This document shows, piece after piece, positions 27,279-34,729 of a DNA stretch of 64,000 nt (the first letter of the stretch is position 1; each line of letters opens with the position of its first letter). Location of the stretch: positions 40,868-104,867 of the forward strand of contig CALAMC010000111.1 of NCBI GenBank assembly GCA_937925655.1. Reading direction: 5' to 3'. The notes under the pieces were generated by a model. That model saw only the letters and a list, made by a program, of their open reading frames with translations, searched no databases and had not been told where the DNA came from. This stretch comes from an uncultured candidate division Zixibacteria bacterium. Its GTDB lineage: Bacteria; Zixibacteria; MSB-5A5; GN15; PGXB01. Both the position numbers and the translations under genes were made by a program.

Positions 27279-29951
27279 TTACCAGCCCATTAATTGTTCC
27301 AAATTTGTATTGAGTTTTTCGACCCGGTCTTCGATGTCGGCTTTGCGCAGTCGTTCTTTTTCAACGACATCATCGGGTGCGTTTTTCAAAAAGTCGGCGT
27401 TGGCCAGTTTCTTGGACAGGTTTTCCAGGTGTCCTTTGAGGTTTTTGAGTTCTTTTTCCAGCCGGGATTTTTCGGACTCGATATCGATTAATCCTTCCAG
27501 CGGAATAAATATTTCCGCGCCGGAAATCACGGCGGAGGCGGACAATCCGGGTTTTTTAATATTGGCGCCGATATGTAATTTTTCAATTTTGGCCAGTGAC
27601 CGGAAATAATCCTGATAGCTTTTCAACACGTCGGCCAGTTTTGCATCGGCCACCCGGATAAACAAATCGGAGCGTTTGCCCGGCGGGATATTCATCTCGG
27701 CCCGGACCGAGCGGACGGCATTGACCACGGCCTGGATCGATTCCAGCGAGTTTTCCAGAGAATCATCTTTGTAGCGCGCCAGCTCCTGCGGCCAGGGGCC
27801 GTAAAACAGGGTCTCCGGATTCGACGGGAAATGTTGTCTCAAATCGGAGTTGATTTCCTCGGTCACAAACGGGATGAACGGTTGAAGCAGTTTTAAAATT
27901 TTATCGAGCGTGTACACGGCCACTTTAAGCGAGGTATCTCGAATCGGCAGGTCCGGGCTGTCCGGTTTGATCAGTTCCACATACCACGAGCAGTAGTCAT
28001 TCCAGACGAAGCTGTAGAGCGCTTTGGCCGCGGCCGACAGGCGGTACTCGGCAAAATTGCGGTTGACGGTCGCGATGGTATTGTTCAGCCGTGATAGTAT
28101 CCAGCGGTCCACCAGTATCAGATCGTCGTCCTTGAAATCGTCATAGTCGAATTTCTGCTCACCAAGGCGCATCATGACAAAGCGCGACACCTGGTACAAC
28201 TTATTGACAAAATTGCGACCGTTCTCGAAAGTATTTTTGGAAATCCATGGATCCTGACCGTCGGGCGTGGCCAAAAGCAAGCTGTAGCGCAGGGCATCGG
28301 CGCCGTGTTTTTCGATAATTTCCAGCGGATCGATGCCATTGCCCAGCGATTTGGACATTTTAATGCCGTTGGCGTCGCGCACGATGCCGTGGATATAGAC
28401 GTCGGTAAACGGCAATTCGCCCATGAATTCATAACCGGCCATAACCATGCGGGCCACCCAGAGGAAAATGATTTCGTGGGCTGTCACCAGCACGTTGGTC
28501 GGATAGAATTTTTTTAGCATCGGGTCGTTTTTATCCGGCCAGCCGAAAGTCGAAAACGGCCACAGCCATGACGAAAACCAGGTATCGAGGACGTCTTCGT
28601 CCTGATAGATTTTATTTTCGCCGCATTTGGTGCATTTTTCGGGCATTTCCCTCGCGACCATCAGCTCGCCGCAGTTTTCGCAGTAGTACACCGGGATACG
28701 GTGGCCCCACCAGAGCTGACGCGAGATGCACCAGTCGCGGATGTTTTCCATCCAGTGCAGATAGGTCTTGGACCAGTGGTCGGGGTGGAAGCGAAGTTTG
28801 CCGCTTTTAACCGCTTCGATGGCCGGTTTGGCCAGCGGGGCCATGCGCACAAACCATTGTTCCGACAGGTACGGTTCGATTTCTTTATGGCAACGATAGC
28901 AGGTCCCGACGGCGAGGTCGTACTTCTCGATTTTTTCCAGATGGCCTTTTTGTTCCAGTTCGGCCACCAGTTTTTTGCGGGCCTCATAGCGGTCCAAACC
29001 CTTGAATTTCCCGGCTTCGGCGTTGAGGGTGCCGTCGATGTTGAGGATGTTTATCTCCTGCAAATCATGGCGCAGACCGATTTCGAAGTCGTTGGGGTCG
29101 TGGGCCGGGGTTACTTTAACCACGCCGGTACCGAATTCAGGGTTGACATAATTGTCGGCAATGATGGGCAGTTCGCGTTCGAGAACCGGCAGAATGGCGG
29201 TTTTTCCGACGTATTTTTTGTACCTGGTGTCTTTGGGATTGACGGCCAGCGCAGTGTCGCCAAGCATGGTTTCCGGGCGGGTGGTGGCGACCGTCAAAAA
29301 TTCATCGGAGCCTTTTATTTTGTATTTGATGTACCATAAATGGCCGTCTTTGTCGACGTGTTCGACTTCATCATCGGAGATGGATGTCAGGCATGAGGGG
29401 CACCAGTTGACGATGCGATGGCCGCGGTAAATCAGATCTTTTTCGTAGAGGTGGATGAAAACGTCGCGGACGGCGTTGCACATGGACTCATCGATGGTGA
29501 ACCGGGTGCGGTCCCAGTCGGCGGAACATCCCAATTTTTTAAGCTGACCCAGAATTATTTCTTTGTTGCGATAGGCCCATTTGGCGGTGCGTTCGTGGAA
29601 TTTCTCGCGACCCAGTTCGCGGCGGGTGGTGCCTTCGGCGGCCAATTGTTTTTCGACCACGACCTGCGTGGCGATACCGGCGTGGTCGGCCCCCGGAAGC
29701 CATTCGCCCTCGAAGCCGTTCATGCGTTTCTGACGGATCAGTATATCCTGTATGGAATTATTCAGGGCATGACCGAGGTGCAGAATGTCGGTGACATTCG
29801 GCGGCGGGATGACAATCGAGTAAGCTTTTTTCGGGCTTTGCGGGTCGCCTTTGAAATACCCGGCGGCCAACCACTTTTCATAAAGCCTGTCCTCGACCGC
29901 CTTGGGGTCATAGGCCTTGCCTTTTGATTTTGTCTTATCCGGTGTCGTCAT
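27279..29951 (-). CDS. valS: Valyl-tRNA synthetase
   Basis: Class I aminoacyl-tRNA synthetase of 890 residues. The HIGH motif appears as HLGH in PPPNVTDILHLGHAL, and KMSKSLGN is the KMSKS loop. The editing domain lies between them, and a CP-type zinc ribbon is visible as YCENCGELM and EKCTKCGENK. The C-terminus has the coiled-coil arm (IESEKSRLEKELKNLKGH) specific to ValRS. Full length. Confidence 0.97.
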   Translation of the reverse strand: MTTPDKTKSKGKAYDPKAVEDRLYEKWLAAGYFKGDPQSPKKAYSIVIPPPNVTDILHLGHALNNSIQDILIRQKRMNGFEGEWLPGADHAGIATQVVVEKQLAAEGTTRRELGREKFHERTAKWAYRNKEIILGQLKKLGCSADWDRTRFTIDESMCNAVRDVFIHLYEKDLIYRGHRIVNWCPSCLTSISDDEVEHVDKDGHLWYIKYKIKGSDEFLTVATTRPETMLGDTALAVNPKDTRYKKYVGKTAILPVLERELPIIADNYVNPEFGTGVVKVTPAHDPNDFEIGLRHDLQEINILNIDGTLNAEAGKFKGLDRYEARKKLVAELEQKGHLEKIEKYDLAVGTCYRCHKEIEPYLSEQWFVRMAPLAKPAIEAVKSGKLRFHPDHWSKTYLHWMENIRDWCISRQLWWGHRIPVYYCENCGELMVAREMPEKCTKCGENKIYQDEDVLDTWFSSWLWPFSTFGWPDKNDPMLKKFYPTNVLVTAHEIIFLWVARMVMAGYEFMGELPFTDVYIHGIVRDANGIKMSKSLGNGIDPLEIIEKHGADALRYSLLLATPDGQDPWISKNTFENGRNFVNKLYQVSRFVMMRLGEQKFDYDDFKDDDLILVDRWILSRLNNTIATVNRNFAEYRLSAAAKALYSFVWNDYCSWYVELIKPDSPDLPIRDTSLKVAVYTLDKILKLLQPFIPFVTEEINSDLRQHFPSNPETLFYGPWPQELARYKDDSLENSLESIQAVVNAVRSVRAEMNIPPGKRSDLFIRVADAKLADVLKSYQDYFRSLAKIEKLHIGANIKKPGLSASAVISGAEIFIPLEGLIDIESEKSRLEKELKNLKGHLENLSKKLANADFLKNAPDDVVEKERLRKADIEDRVEKLNTNLEQLMGW

Positions 29952-29989
29952 TGTTTAATACCATATATCCAGTTTCGTATAAACCTTGG

Positions 29990-30017
29990 ATTATACCTAA
30001 AATTTACCGTTTGTCAA
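29990..30017 (-). promoter_or_regulatory. Sigma-70-type promoter of valS
   Basis: On the minus strand a perfect TTGACA and a perfect TATAAT are separated by 16 bases, 30-40 bases upstream of the valS ATG. Confidence 0.8.
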
Positions 30018-30115
30018 GTTGACGGCGGGCCAAAAAGGCGCAATATTGTCGTTGAGCCTTTATAATAAGGATAAATATCGTCAAAATGTTGCGAGACAAG
30101 AGGAAAAAATAGAAT

Positions 30116-30889
30116 ATGTTCGATAACCTTACGCCGTTTATGAAGTTACGGCATATCATGGCCACCCTGCGCTCGCCCGGCGGGTGTAACTGGGACAAGA
30201 AACAGACGCACAAGAGCCTTCTGCCGTATCTGGTCGAAGAAACATACGAAGTAGTCGAAGCCATTGAAAATGAATCGCCGGAGGATTTAAAAGAAGAGCT
30301 GGGCGACCTGATGTGCCAGATTGCTTTCCATGCGCAGATCGCCGAAGAACACGGCCAGTTTAATTTCGATGACGCGCTGGAATCGATCAACGCCAAATTG
30401 ATTCACCGCCATCCCCATGTGTTCGGCGAAAAGAAAGATCTCAATCCGCAGGAAGTCCGCGACCAGTGGGAGAAAATCAAGGTCGAATCGGGGGAGAAAA
30501 AGTCGGTCATCAACGGCATCCCCAAATCGGCGCCGGCGCTGGTGAAGGCGTTCCGGTTCGGCGAGAAGGCCGGGGGGGTCGGGTTCGACTGGAAAGAGGC
30601 GTCCGATGTGCTCGCCAAAATCAAGGAAGAGATTAGCGAGATCGAGCATGAGTTGAAAAACGGCGGCAAGAGCGAACTCGAAGACGAAATCGGCGACGTG
30701 CTGTTTGCGGTGTCCTCGCTGGCGCGCAAGCTGGATATTAACCCGGAGCAGGCGCTGAATGGTACGCTGGCCAAATTCCAAAAGCGGTTTAATTATATCG
30801 AGCAGAAAGTCCGCGAATCGGGCCGTCCGTTTGATTCGTTCACGCTGGACGAACTTGAATCCTGGTGGCAGGAAGCAAAGGGGGATTGA
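30116..30889 (+). CDS. mazG: Nucleoside triphosphate pyrophosphohydrolase MazG
   Basis: All-alpha NTP pyrophosphatase of 257 residues with two MazG domains, the full-length housekeeping form. The N-terminal domain shows CNWDKKQTHKSL, EETYEVVEAIE and EELGDLMCQIAFHA with the metal-binding E-x-x-E...E-x-x-D pattern. The C-terminal domain repeats it in KIKEEISEIEHEL and EDEIGDVLFAV. An AGAGG site precedes the ATG. The family hydrolyses non-canonical dNTPs and, in some bacteria, ppGpp. Confidence 0.95.
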   Translation: MFDNLTPFMKLRHIMATLRSPGGCNWDKKQTHKSLLPYLVEETYEVVEAIENESPEDLKEELGDLMCQIAFHAQIAEEHGQFNFDDALESINAKLIHRHPHVFGEKKDLNPQEVRDQWEKIKVESGEKKSVINGIPKSAPALVKAFRFGEKAGGVGFDWKEASDVLAKIKEEISEIEHELKNGGKSELEDEIGDVLFAVSSLARKLDINPEQALNGTLAKFQKRFNYIEQKVRESGRPFDSFTLDELESWWQEAKGD

Positions 30890-30901
30890 GGATGTTCGGG
30901 G

Positions 30902-31540
30902 ATGATAGATAATAAAAGTAAGTATGTAATTAAAATAGGCGAAAATGGGCTTTTGGGGATAAACCAAAGTCAAGTGCCACTATTTTTAAGTAAATTCCAA
31001 TTAGATAAACCTTTGCCCAAAAGAGTTCATGAGCTTCTAATCGGTTATGTATTATTGCAATTTGTTGAAAAACATCAGAAGGAAGAAGCCATAATAGGTT
31101 TCCCAGCGGCAGAAGATTGGGAACACAAATGTCAAGCTGGTCGTACAACTCTGGATTATATAATGGAGCATCCAAGTGGTATTATTAGTGATAAAGATGT
31201 GGATGTTATGATCTCTAGCGCGGGAATGATTACAAAGTATCAGATTACGAGGTTCGTTTATCCAAGAGGCAGACGGCCAGACCGCAATTTGGCTGAGTTA
31301 ATAGTGAAGAAATGCAAACAACAGCAAACGGATAGATCACTAAATCTGGTTGTGAGTATTGAGCAGAGTCCACATATAATTATTGAAGATTTTCTAGCTC
31401 ATATTGAAGGGTTAAAGGTCCCTTATGGAACGATAGTCTTGCTTCAAAAAGCATCAAATAAGCGAGGCCATTTTCGCTTATTCCAACTTTTTCCTAAGGT
31501 AATTATAGGGAAAGATATTCAAACAAACCTTCCGGTTTAA
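30902..31540 (+). CDS. AT-rich hypothetical protein
   Basis: A 212-residue product I do not recognise. It starts 12 bases after mazG but is clearly AT-richer than its neighbours, with many AAA, ATA and TTA codons, and it borders a repeat-rich patch; acquisition by transfer is likely. No signal peptide or membrane segment. It is rich in charged and aliphatic residues, with a central KCQAGRTTLDYIMEHPSG and a late LFQLFPKVIIGKD. No catalytic motif stands out. Confidence 0.6.
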   Translation: MIDNKSKYVIKIGENGLLGINQSQVPLFLSKFQLDKPLPKRVHELLIGYVLLQFVEKHQKEEAIIGFPAAEDWEHKCQAGRTTLDYIMEHPSGIISDKDVDVMISSAGMITKYQITRFVYPRGRRPDRNLAELIVKKCKQQQTDRSLNLVVSIEQSPHIIIEDFLAHIEGLKVPYGTIVLLQKASNKRGHFRLFQLFPKVIIGKDIQTNLPV

Positions 31541-31572
31541 TTAACGTAGAATAAAACCCGAGTGAAGCGCAG

Positions 31573-31646
31573 TGGCCGGTCGCCCACGGCTTGCCGTGGG
31601 AATGTTCGTTGGCCGGTCGCCCACGGCTTGCCGTGGGAATGTTCGT
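31573..31646 (+). repeat. Tandem 37-bp repeat (two copies)
   Basis: Two exact head-to-tail copies, each containing the hairpin CCCACGG-CTTG-CCGTGGG. A third partial copy (TGGCCGGGG...) follows, and a related string recurs near 32.8 kb. Confidence 0.9.
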
Positions 31647-31730
31647 TGGCCGGGGTGGCCCGCCCTTCAGGGCGCGTTTATTTTGGTCTTTGCTTTTTGG
31701 CATAGCAGCTTGGCAGAACCGCTTCGCTTC

Positions 31731-31767
31731 GCTTGGGTTCTGCCCTACGTCGACTACAAGAAAATCA
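31731..31767 (+). repeat. 37-bp dispersed repeat, copy 1
   Basis: The block beginning GCTTGGGTTCTGCCC is repeated exactly about 170 bases downstream. Both copies are followed by the palindromic element and then a minisatellite array, so a larger block has been duplicated. Confidence 0.85.
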
Positions 31768-31774
31768 GGATAAG

Positions 31775-31807
31775 AACTGGATTCCGGGTCAAGCCCGGAA
31801 TGACATT
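31775..31807 (+). repeat. Palindromic element, copy A
   Basis: Arms ATTCCGGG and CCCGGAAT around TCAAG, preceded by CTGG and followed by GACATT. This is the widespread intergenic palindrome type seen in many bacterial genomes. Its right end grades directly into a minisatellite. Confidence 0.85.
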
Positions 31808-31920
31808 ATAGTGGGGCGGAATGACATTATAGTGGGGCGGAATGACATTATAATGGGGCGGAATGGCATTATAATGGGGTGGAATGGCATTTAATGAGGG
31901 GGAGTGATATTTATGGGGCG
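31797..31920 (+). repeat. Minisatellite array A (about six 20-21 bp units)
   Basis: Units start with GGAATGACATT or a variant (GGAATGGCATT, GGAGTGATATT) followed by a TATAATGGGGC-like tail. Unit starts fall at 31797, 31818, 31839, 31860, 31881 and 31901. The first unit is the right arm of the palindromic element. Confidence 0.85.
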
Positions 31921-31937
31921 GGCGGTGGGGCACTCAA

Positions 31938-31974
31938 GCTTGGGTTCTGCCCTACGTCGACTACAAGAAAATCA
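31938..31974 (+). repeat. 37-bp dispersed repeat, copy 2
   Basis: Exact copy of the block at 31731, again followed by the palindromic element. Confidence 0.85.
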
Positions 31975-31981
31975 AACTAAG

Positions 31982-32125
31982 ACCTGGATTCCGGGTCAAT
32001 CCCGGAATGACATTCAATGGGGCGGAATGGCATTATAATGGGGCGGAATGACATTTAATGGGGCGGAATGACATTTAATGGAGCGACATGACATTATAAT
32101 GGGCTGGAATGACATTTTATGGTCA
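31982..32125 (+). repeat. Palindromic element copy B plus minisatellite array B
   Basis: ATTCCGGG-TCAAT-CCCGGAAT followed by about six units starting GGAATGACATT-like at 32004, 32024, 32045, 32065, 32085 and 32106. Same organisation as array A. Confidence 0.85.
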
Positions 32126-32240
32126 TGGGCATAATATTGATGGATAAAGTCATGACGCATGCCGTCATCATATTAATATCTTCGCGGTAAATTTCGGTTG
32201 CCAATATGACGAATTTTCATTTTATTCTCAATGTTTCAAT

Positions 32241-32270
32241 AATGTCATTCCCGCGAAAGCGGGAATCCAG
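32241..32270 (+). repeat. Left inverted end of the GIY-YIG element
   Basis: AATGTCATTCC begins a palindrome (ATTCCCGC-GAAA-GCGGGAAT) followed by CCAG. It is the inverted counterpart of the element on the right of the nuclease gene. Confidence 0.8.
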
Positions 32271-32278
32271 GATTTTTT

Positions 32279-32566
32279 ATGAAATCGTACTTCATTTATA
32301 TTATGGCGAGCAGTAAAAACGGAACTCTGTACATTGGTGTAACCAATGATTTAGTTAGGCGAGTTTATGAACATAAAAACGACCTGGTGAAAGGATTTAC
32401 ATCAAGGTATAAAGTACATCAATTAGTTTACTTTGAACAAACTCCGAATATTACATCTGCAATACAACGGGAAAAACAAATAAAAAGCTGGCGCAGGAAA
32501 TGGAAGCTGGAATTGATTGAAAAGACGAATCCGAATTGGGATGACTTGTACGAAAGAATAATATAA
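32279..32566 (+). CDS. Small GIY-YIG nuclease-domain protein
   Basis: A 95-residue single-domain GIY-YIG protein. FIYIMASSKNGTLYIGVTND gives the two strands, RRVYEHK the conserved Arg region, and the Glu of the family sits in AIQREKQIKSWRRKWK. This is the UPF0213-like small form, lacking a DNA-binding domain. The ATG lies nine bases after a palindromic repeat and the stop six bases before the inverted copy. AT-richer than its flanks. It may be a mobile or repeat-associated nuclease; function is not established. Confidence 0.88.
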   Translation: MKSYFIYIMASSKNGTLYIGVTNDLVRRVYEHKNDLVKGFTSRYKVHQLVYFEQTPNITSAIQREKQIKSWRRKWKLELIEKTNPNWDDLYERII

Positions 32567-32568
32567 GA

Positions 32569-32599
32569 ACTGGATTCCGGGTCAAGCCCGGAATGACAT
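32569..32599 (+). repeat. Right inverted end of the GIY-YIG element (palindrome copy C)
   Basis: CTGG then ATTCCGGG-TCAAG-CCCGGAAT then GACATT. The outer 11 bases GGAATGACATT are the exact inverse complement of the left end's AATGTCATTCC. Confidence 0.85.
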
Positions 32600-32720
32600 T
32601 TAGTGGGGCGGAATGACATTTAATAAGGGGGAGTGATATTTATGGGGCGGAATGACATTTAATGGGGCGGTATGACATTATAATGGGCCGGATTGACATT
32701 TAATGAGGCGGAATGACATT
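32589..32720 (+). repeat. Minisatellite array C (about seven units)
   Basis: Units of 20-21 bp start at 32589, 32609, 32629, 32649, 32669, 32690 and 32710, most reading GGAATGACATT or one change from it. The array grows out of the right end of the palindromic element. A separate 9-bp perfect hairpin, GGTCCCGAC-TT-GTCGGGACC, follows at 32757-32776. Confidence 0.85.
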
Positions 32721-32840
32721 GTGGGGGCTTTGCGGGCATGGGCCGACCGGGAAGGCGGTCCCGACTTGTCGGGACCGATCACAACGTACACCTGCGATTG
32801 GCCGGGGTGGCTCTGGCCCGCCGATCATGGCGTACATTAC

Positions 32841-34511
32841 TTATCCGCAATCGGGATTCGGGCCGGGGGGATTGCCATAAAGGAAATCTATCAAATACAA
32901 AATATCGACGAGATTAATCATGCCGTCGGCGTTGACATCGCCGGATTCACGCGGAGTCGGCGGCAGGCCGGGCGGGGCGCCATACAGGTAGTCGATTAAG
33001 AATAATATATCAATCAGGTTCACATTGCCGTCAAGCGAAGGGTCGCCGCATATATAGTATGATACACTGCCCGGTTCGGTGGCTGTCTCAAATTCGAAGT
33101 AGGGCGTCAAGTACTTCGGTATACGGGTAAGATATCCGTCGAGGCTGATCGTGGTCGTTTTGCCGAGGGGAAATGAGGCCCCGGCGGTGAAGTACAATTT
33201 CAAAATCGGGCCGAATCCCAGCTGGAGAATCTGGCCGCAATCGAGTTCGGTCAGGGTGATAGTCCCGCGGCGGTTGTAGTCGTCTCCATGGACCGGCACG
33301 ACCAGGTCGAAATTCTCGGTCCGGCACCCGGCCACGGAGAAGGAGTCCAATGCCAAAGGCAGACCTCCCAGATATTCATAGGGAACCGTGAATTTAGTGA
33401 CGGGTATCGTGTTACGAGCACTGATGACGCATTCAACGACGCCGCCCGGTTCGACCCGACTGCTTGAAGCGGTCATGGTGTCGGCAAGTATTGTAACATA
33501 GGAGTTCTTCTGATAATAGTATGAATGCTCGCCGGAAGTAATCTCGAGACGAATGTCATATTGTCCGGGCTGTAAAAAAGTGTATTCCACATCCTTCCCC
33601 GGCAATGTGGCGATTTCACCGAAATGCCAGTTCCAGCTATCGACGTCGAACCGCGAGGAACCCCCAAAAGATACGACCAGCGGGGCATAGCCCCAGAGGG
33701 TATCGGCGGCTATATCGGCGAAGACGCCTTTGAACTCGATAACATGCATGTCGATATTGGGGATAATCAATTCATTATTGCGCGGGTCGAAATTAATATC
33801 CCCGGGCTGATCGAATCCGCAGAACAGCAGTTCCGGCGGCGATGTCAATGTAGAATCGAATGCATAGACACATAAATCGCCCCAGGCGGAAACATAGACG
33901 TTGCCATAGGGATCGATATCCATACCGTGAAGCCGGTCAAGGGTTGTCGAAGTCGCAAGGGATAATTCCAGGGTGTTCAGATCATAGGCCCAAATCGGGG
34001 AATCATTTATCCATTGATTGAACAAAAGGCGATTGTTTTTGGAATCGAACAGAATACCCATAACCTGGGTCAGCCCGGTTGCGATTGTGGACGCTGACAA
34101 ATCGCCTAAATGAAGCCGGTATACCCGCCCGGCTCCTGAATCGGTAATATAAAGATTGCCCGAGGAATCGGTTACGAGGTGCTGCAAAAATCCCTGCCCC
34201 GGAAAGCTTTTGCTGAAAAGCAGGCTTTTCGAAGGAATATCGAAGGCATAGACTCCGACGTCGCCTTTAACGGCAAACAGGGTATCACCGGAAAGGTGCA
34301 ATCCGATGGCGTTTGAACCGAATGAATAAAACAGAGACTGGCAGTTATTTTCTTCTATTTGAACGATATAGCCGTTGGACGGATCGGAGGCAAAATAGCA
34401 ATTTCGAAGCGAGTCAAAAACGACGCTTTCGGGGTATTGGTATAGATTGGCGGCAAAAGACGGCCAGGCGGCCAAAAAGACCGCGATTTTCAGCATCAAT
34501 AACTTAGTCAT
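32841..34511 (-). CDS. Secreted beta-propeller/PKD protein with cohesin-like and dockerin domains
   Basis: The 556-residue product starts at an ATG with an AGAGG site and a signal peptide (MTKLLMLKIAVFLAAWPSFA). Residues about 25-260 look like an NHL/SMP-30-type propeller (repeated DSSGNLYITDSGAGRVYRL-like strands). A PKD domain follows (WNWHFGE ... YTFLQPGQYDIRL), then a beta-rich stretch resembling a cohesin fold (VEPGGVVECVISARNTIPV), and two dockerin repeats (DGNVNLIDILFLIDYLYG, DVNADGMINLVDILYLI). Likely surface-exposed; substrate unknown. Confidence 0.78.
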   Translation of the reverse strand: MTKLLMLKIAVFLAAWPSFAANLYQYPESVVFDSLRNCYFASDPSNGYIVQIEENNCQSLFYSFGSNAIGLHLSGDTLFAVKGDVGVYAFDIPSKSLLFSKSFPGQGFLQHLVTDSSGNLYITDSGAGRVYRLHLGDLSASTIATGLTQVMGILFDSKNNRLLFNQWINDSPIWAYDLNTLELSLATSTTLDRLHGMDIDPYGNVYVSAWGDLCVYAFDSTLTSPPELLFCGFDQPGDINFDPRNNELIIPNIDMHVIEFKGVFADIAADTLWGYAPLVVSFGGSSRFDVDSWNWHFGEIATLPGKDVEYTFLQPGQYDIRLEITSGEHSYYYQKNSYVTILADTMTASSSRVEPGGVVECVISARNTIPVTKFTVPYEYLGGLPLALDSFSVAGCRTENFDLVVPVHGDDYNRRGTITLTELDCGQILQLGFGPILKLYFTAGASFPLGKTTTISLDGYLTRIPKYLTPYFEFETATEPGSVSYYICGDPSLDGNVNLIDILFLIDYLYGAPPGLPPTPRESGDVNADGMINLVDILYLIDFLYGNPPGPNPDCG

Positions 34512-34729
34512 GGGTCCTCTAATTATTGTAATGGTGTTATTTATTGATAAAAAGTGTCTCTTGGGTCGCATTTCTGACAAAAATGGTCGGGTATTTAATT
34601 AGATTCCGGATTTTTCCGGTCAATTGTGATTTGGGAAGGCCCGATTTTTCGGCCCAAAAACCAATGGACAAGTGTCATGATATTGTCTAAAATACCGGCT
34701 TGGACCATTAATATAAAAGGGTCGGGAAG

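Noticed and set aside
31572..31811. Small open frames in the repeat patch
   Set aside because: They are translations of the tandem repeats (repeated AVGMFVGR-like stretches) with no ribosome binding site.
31573..32830. CRISPR array
   Set aside because: The repeats are contiguous 20-21 bp or 37 bp tandem units without unique spacers, and no cas genes are nearby.
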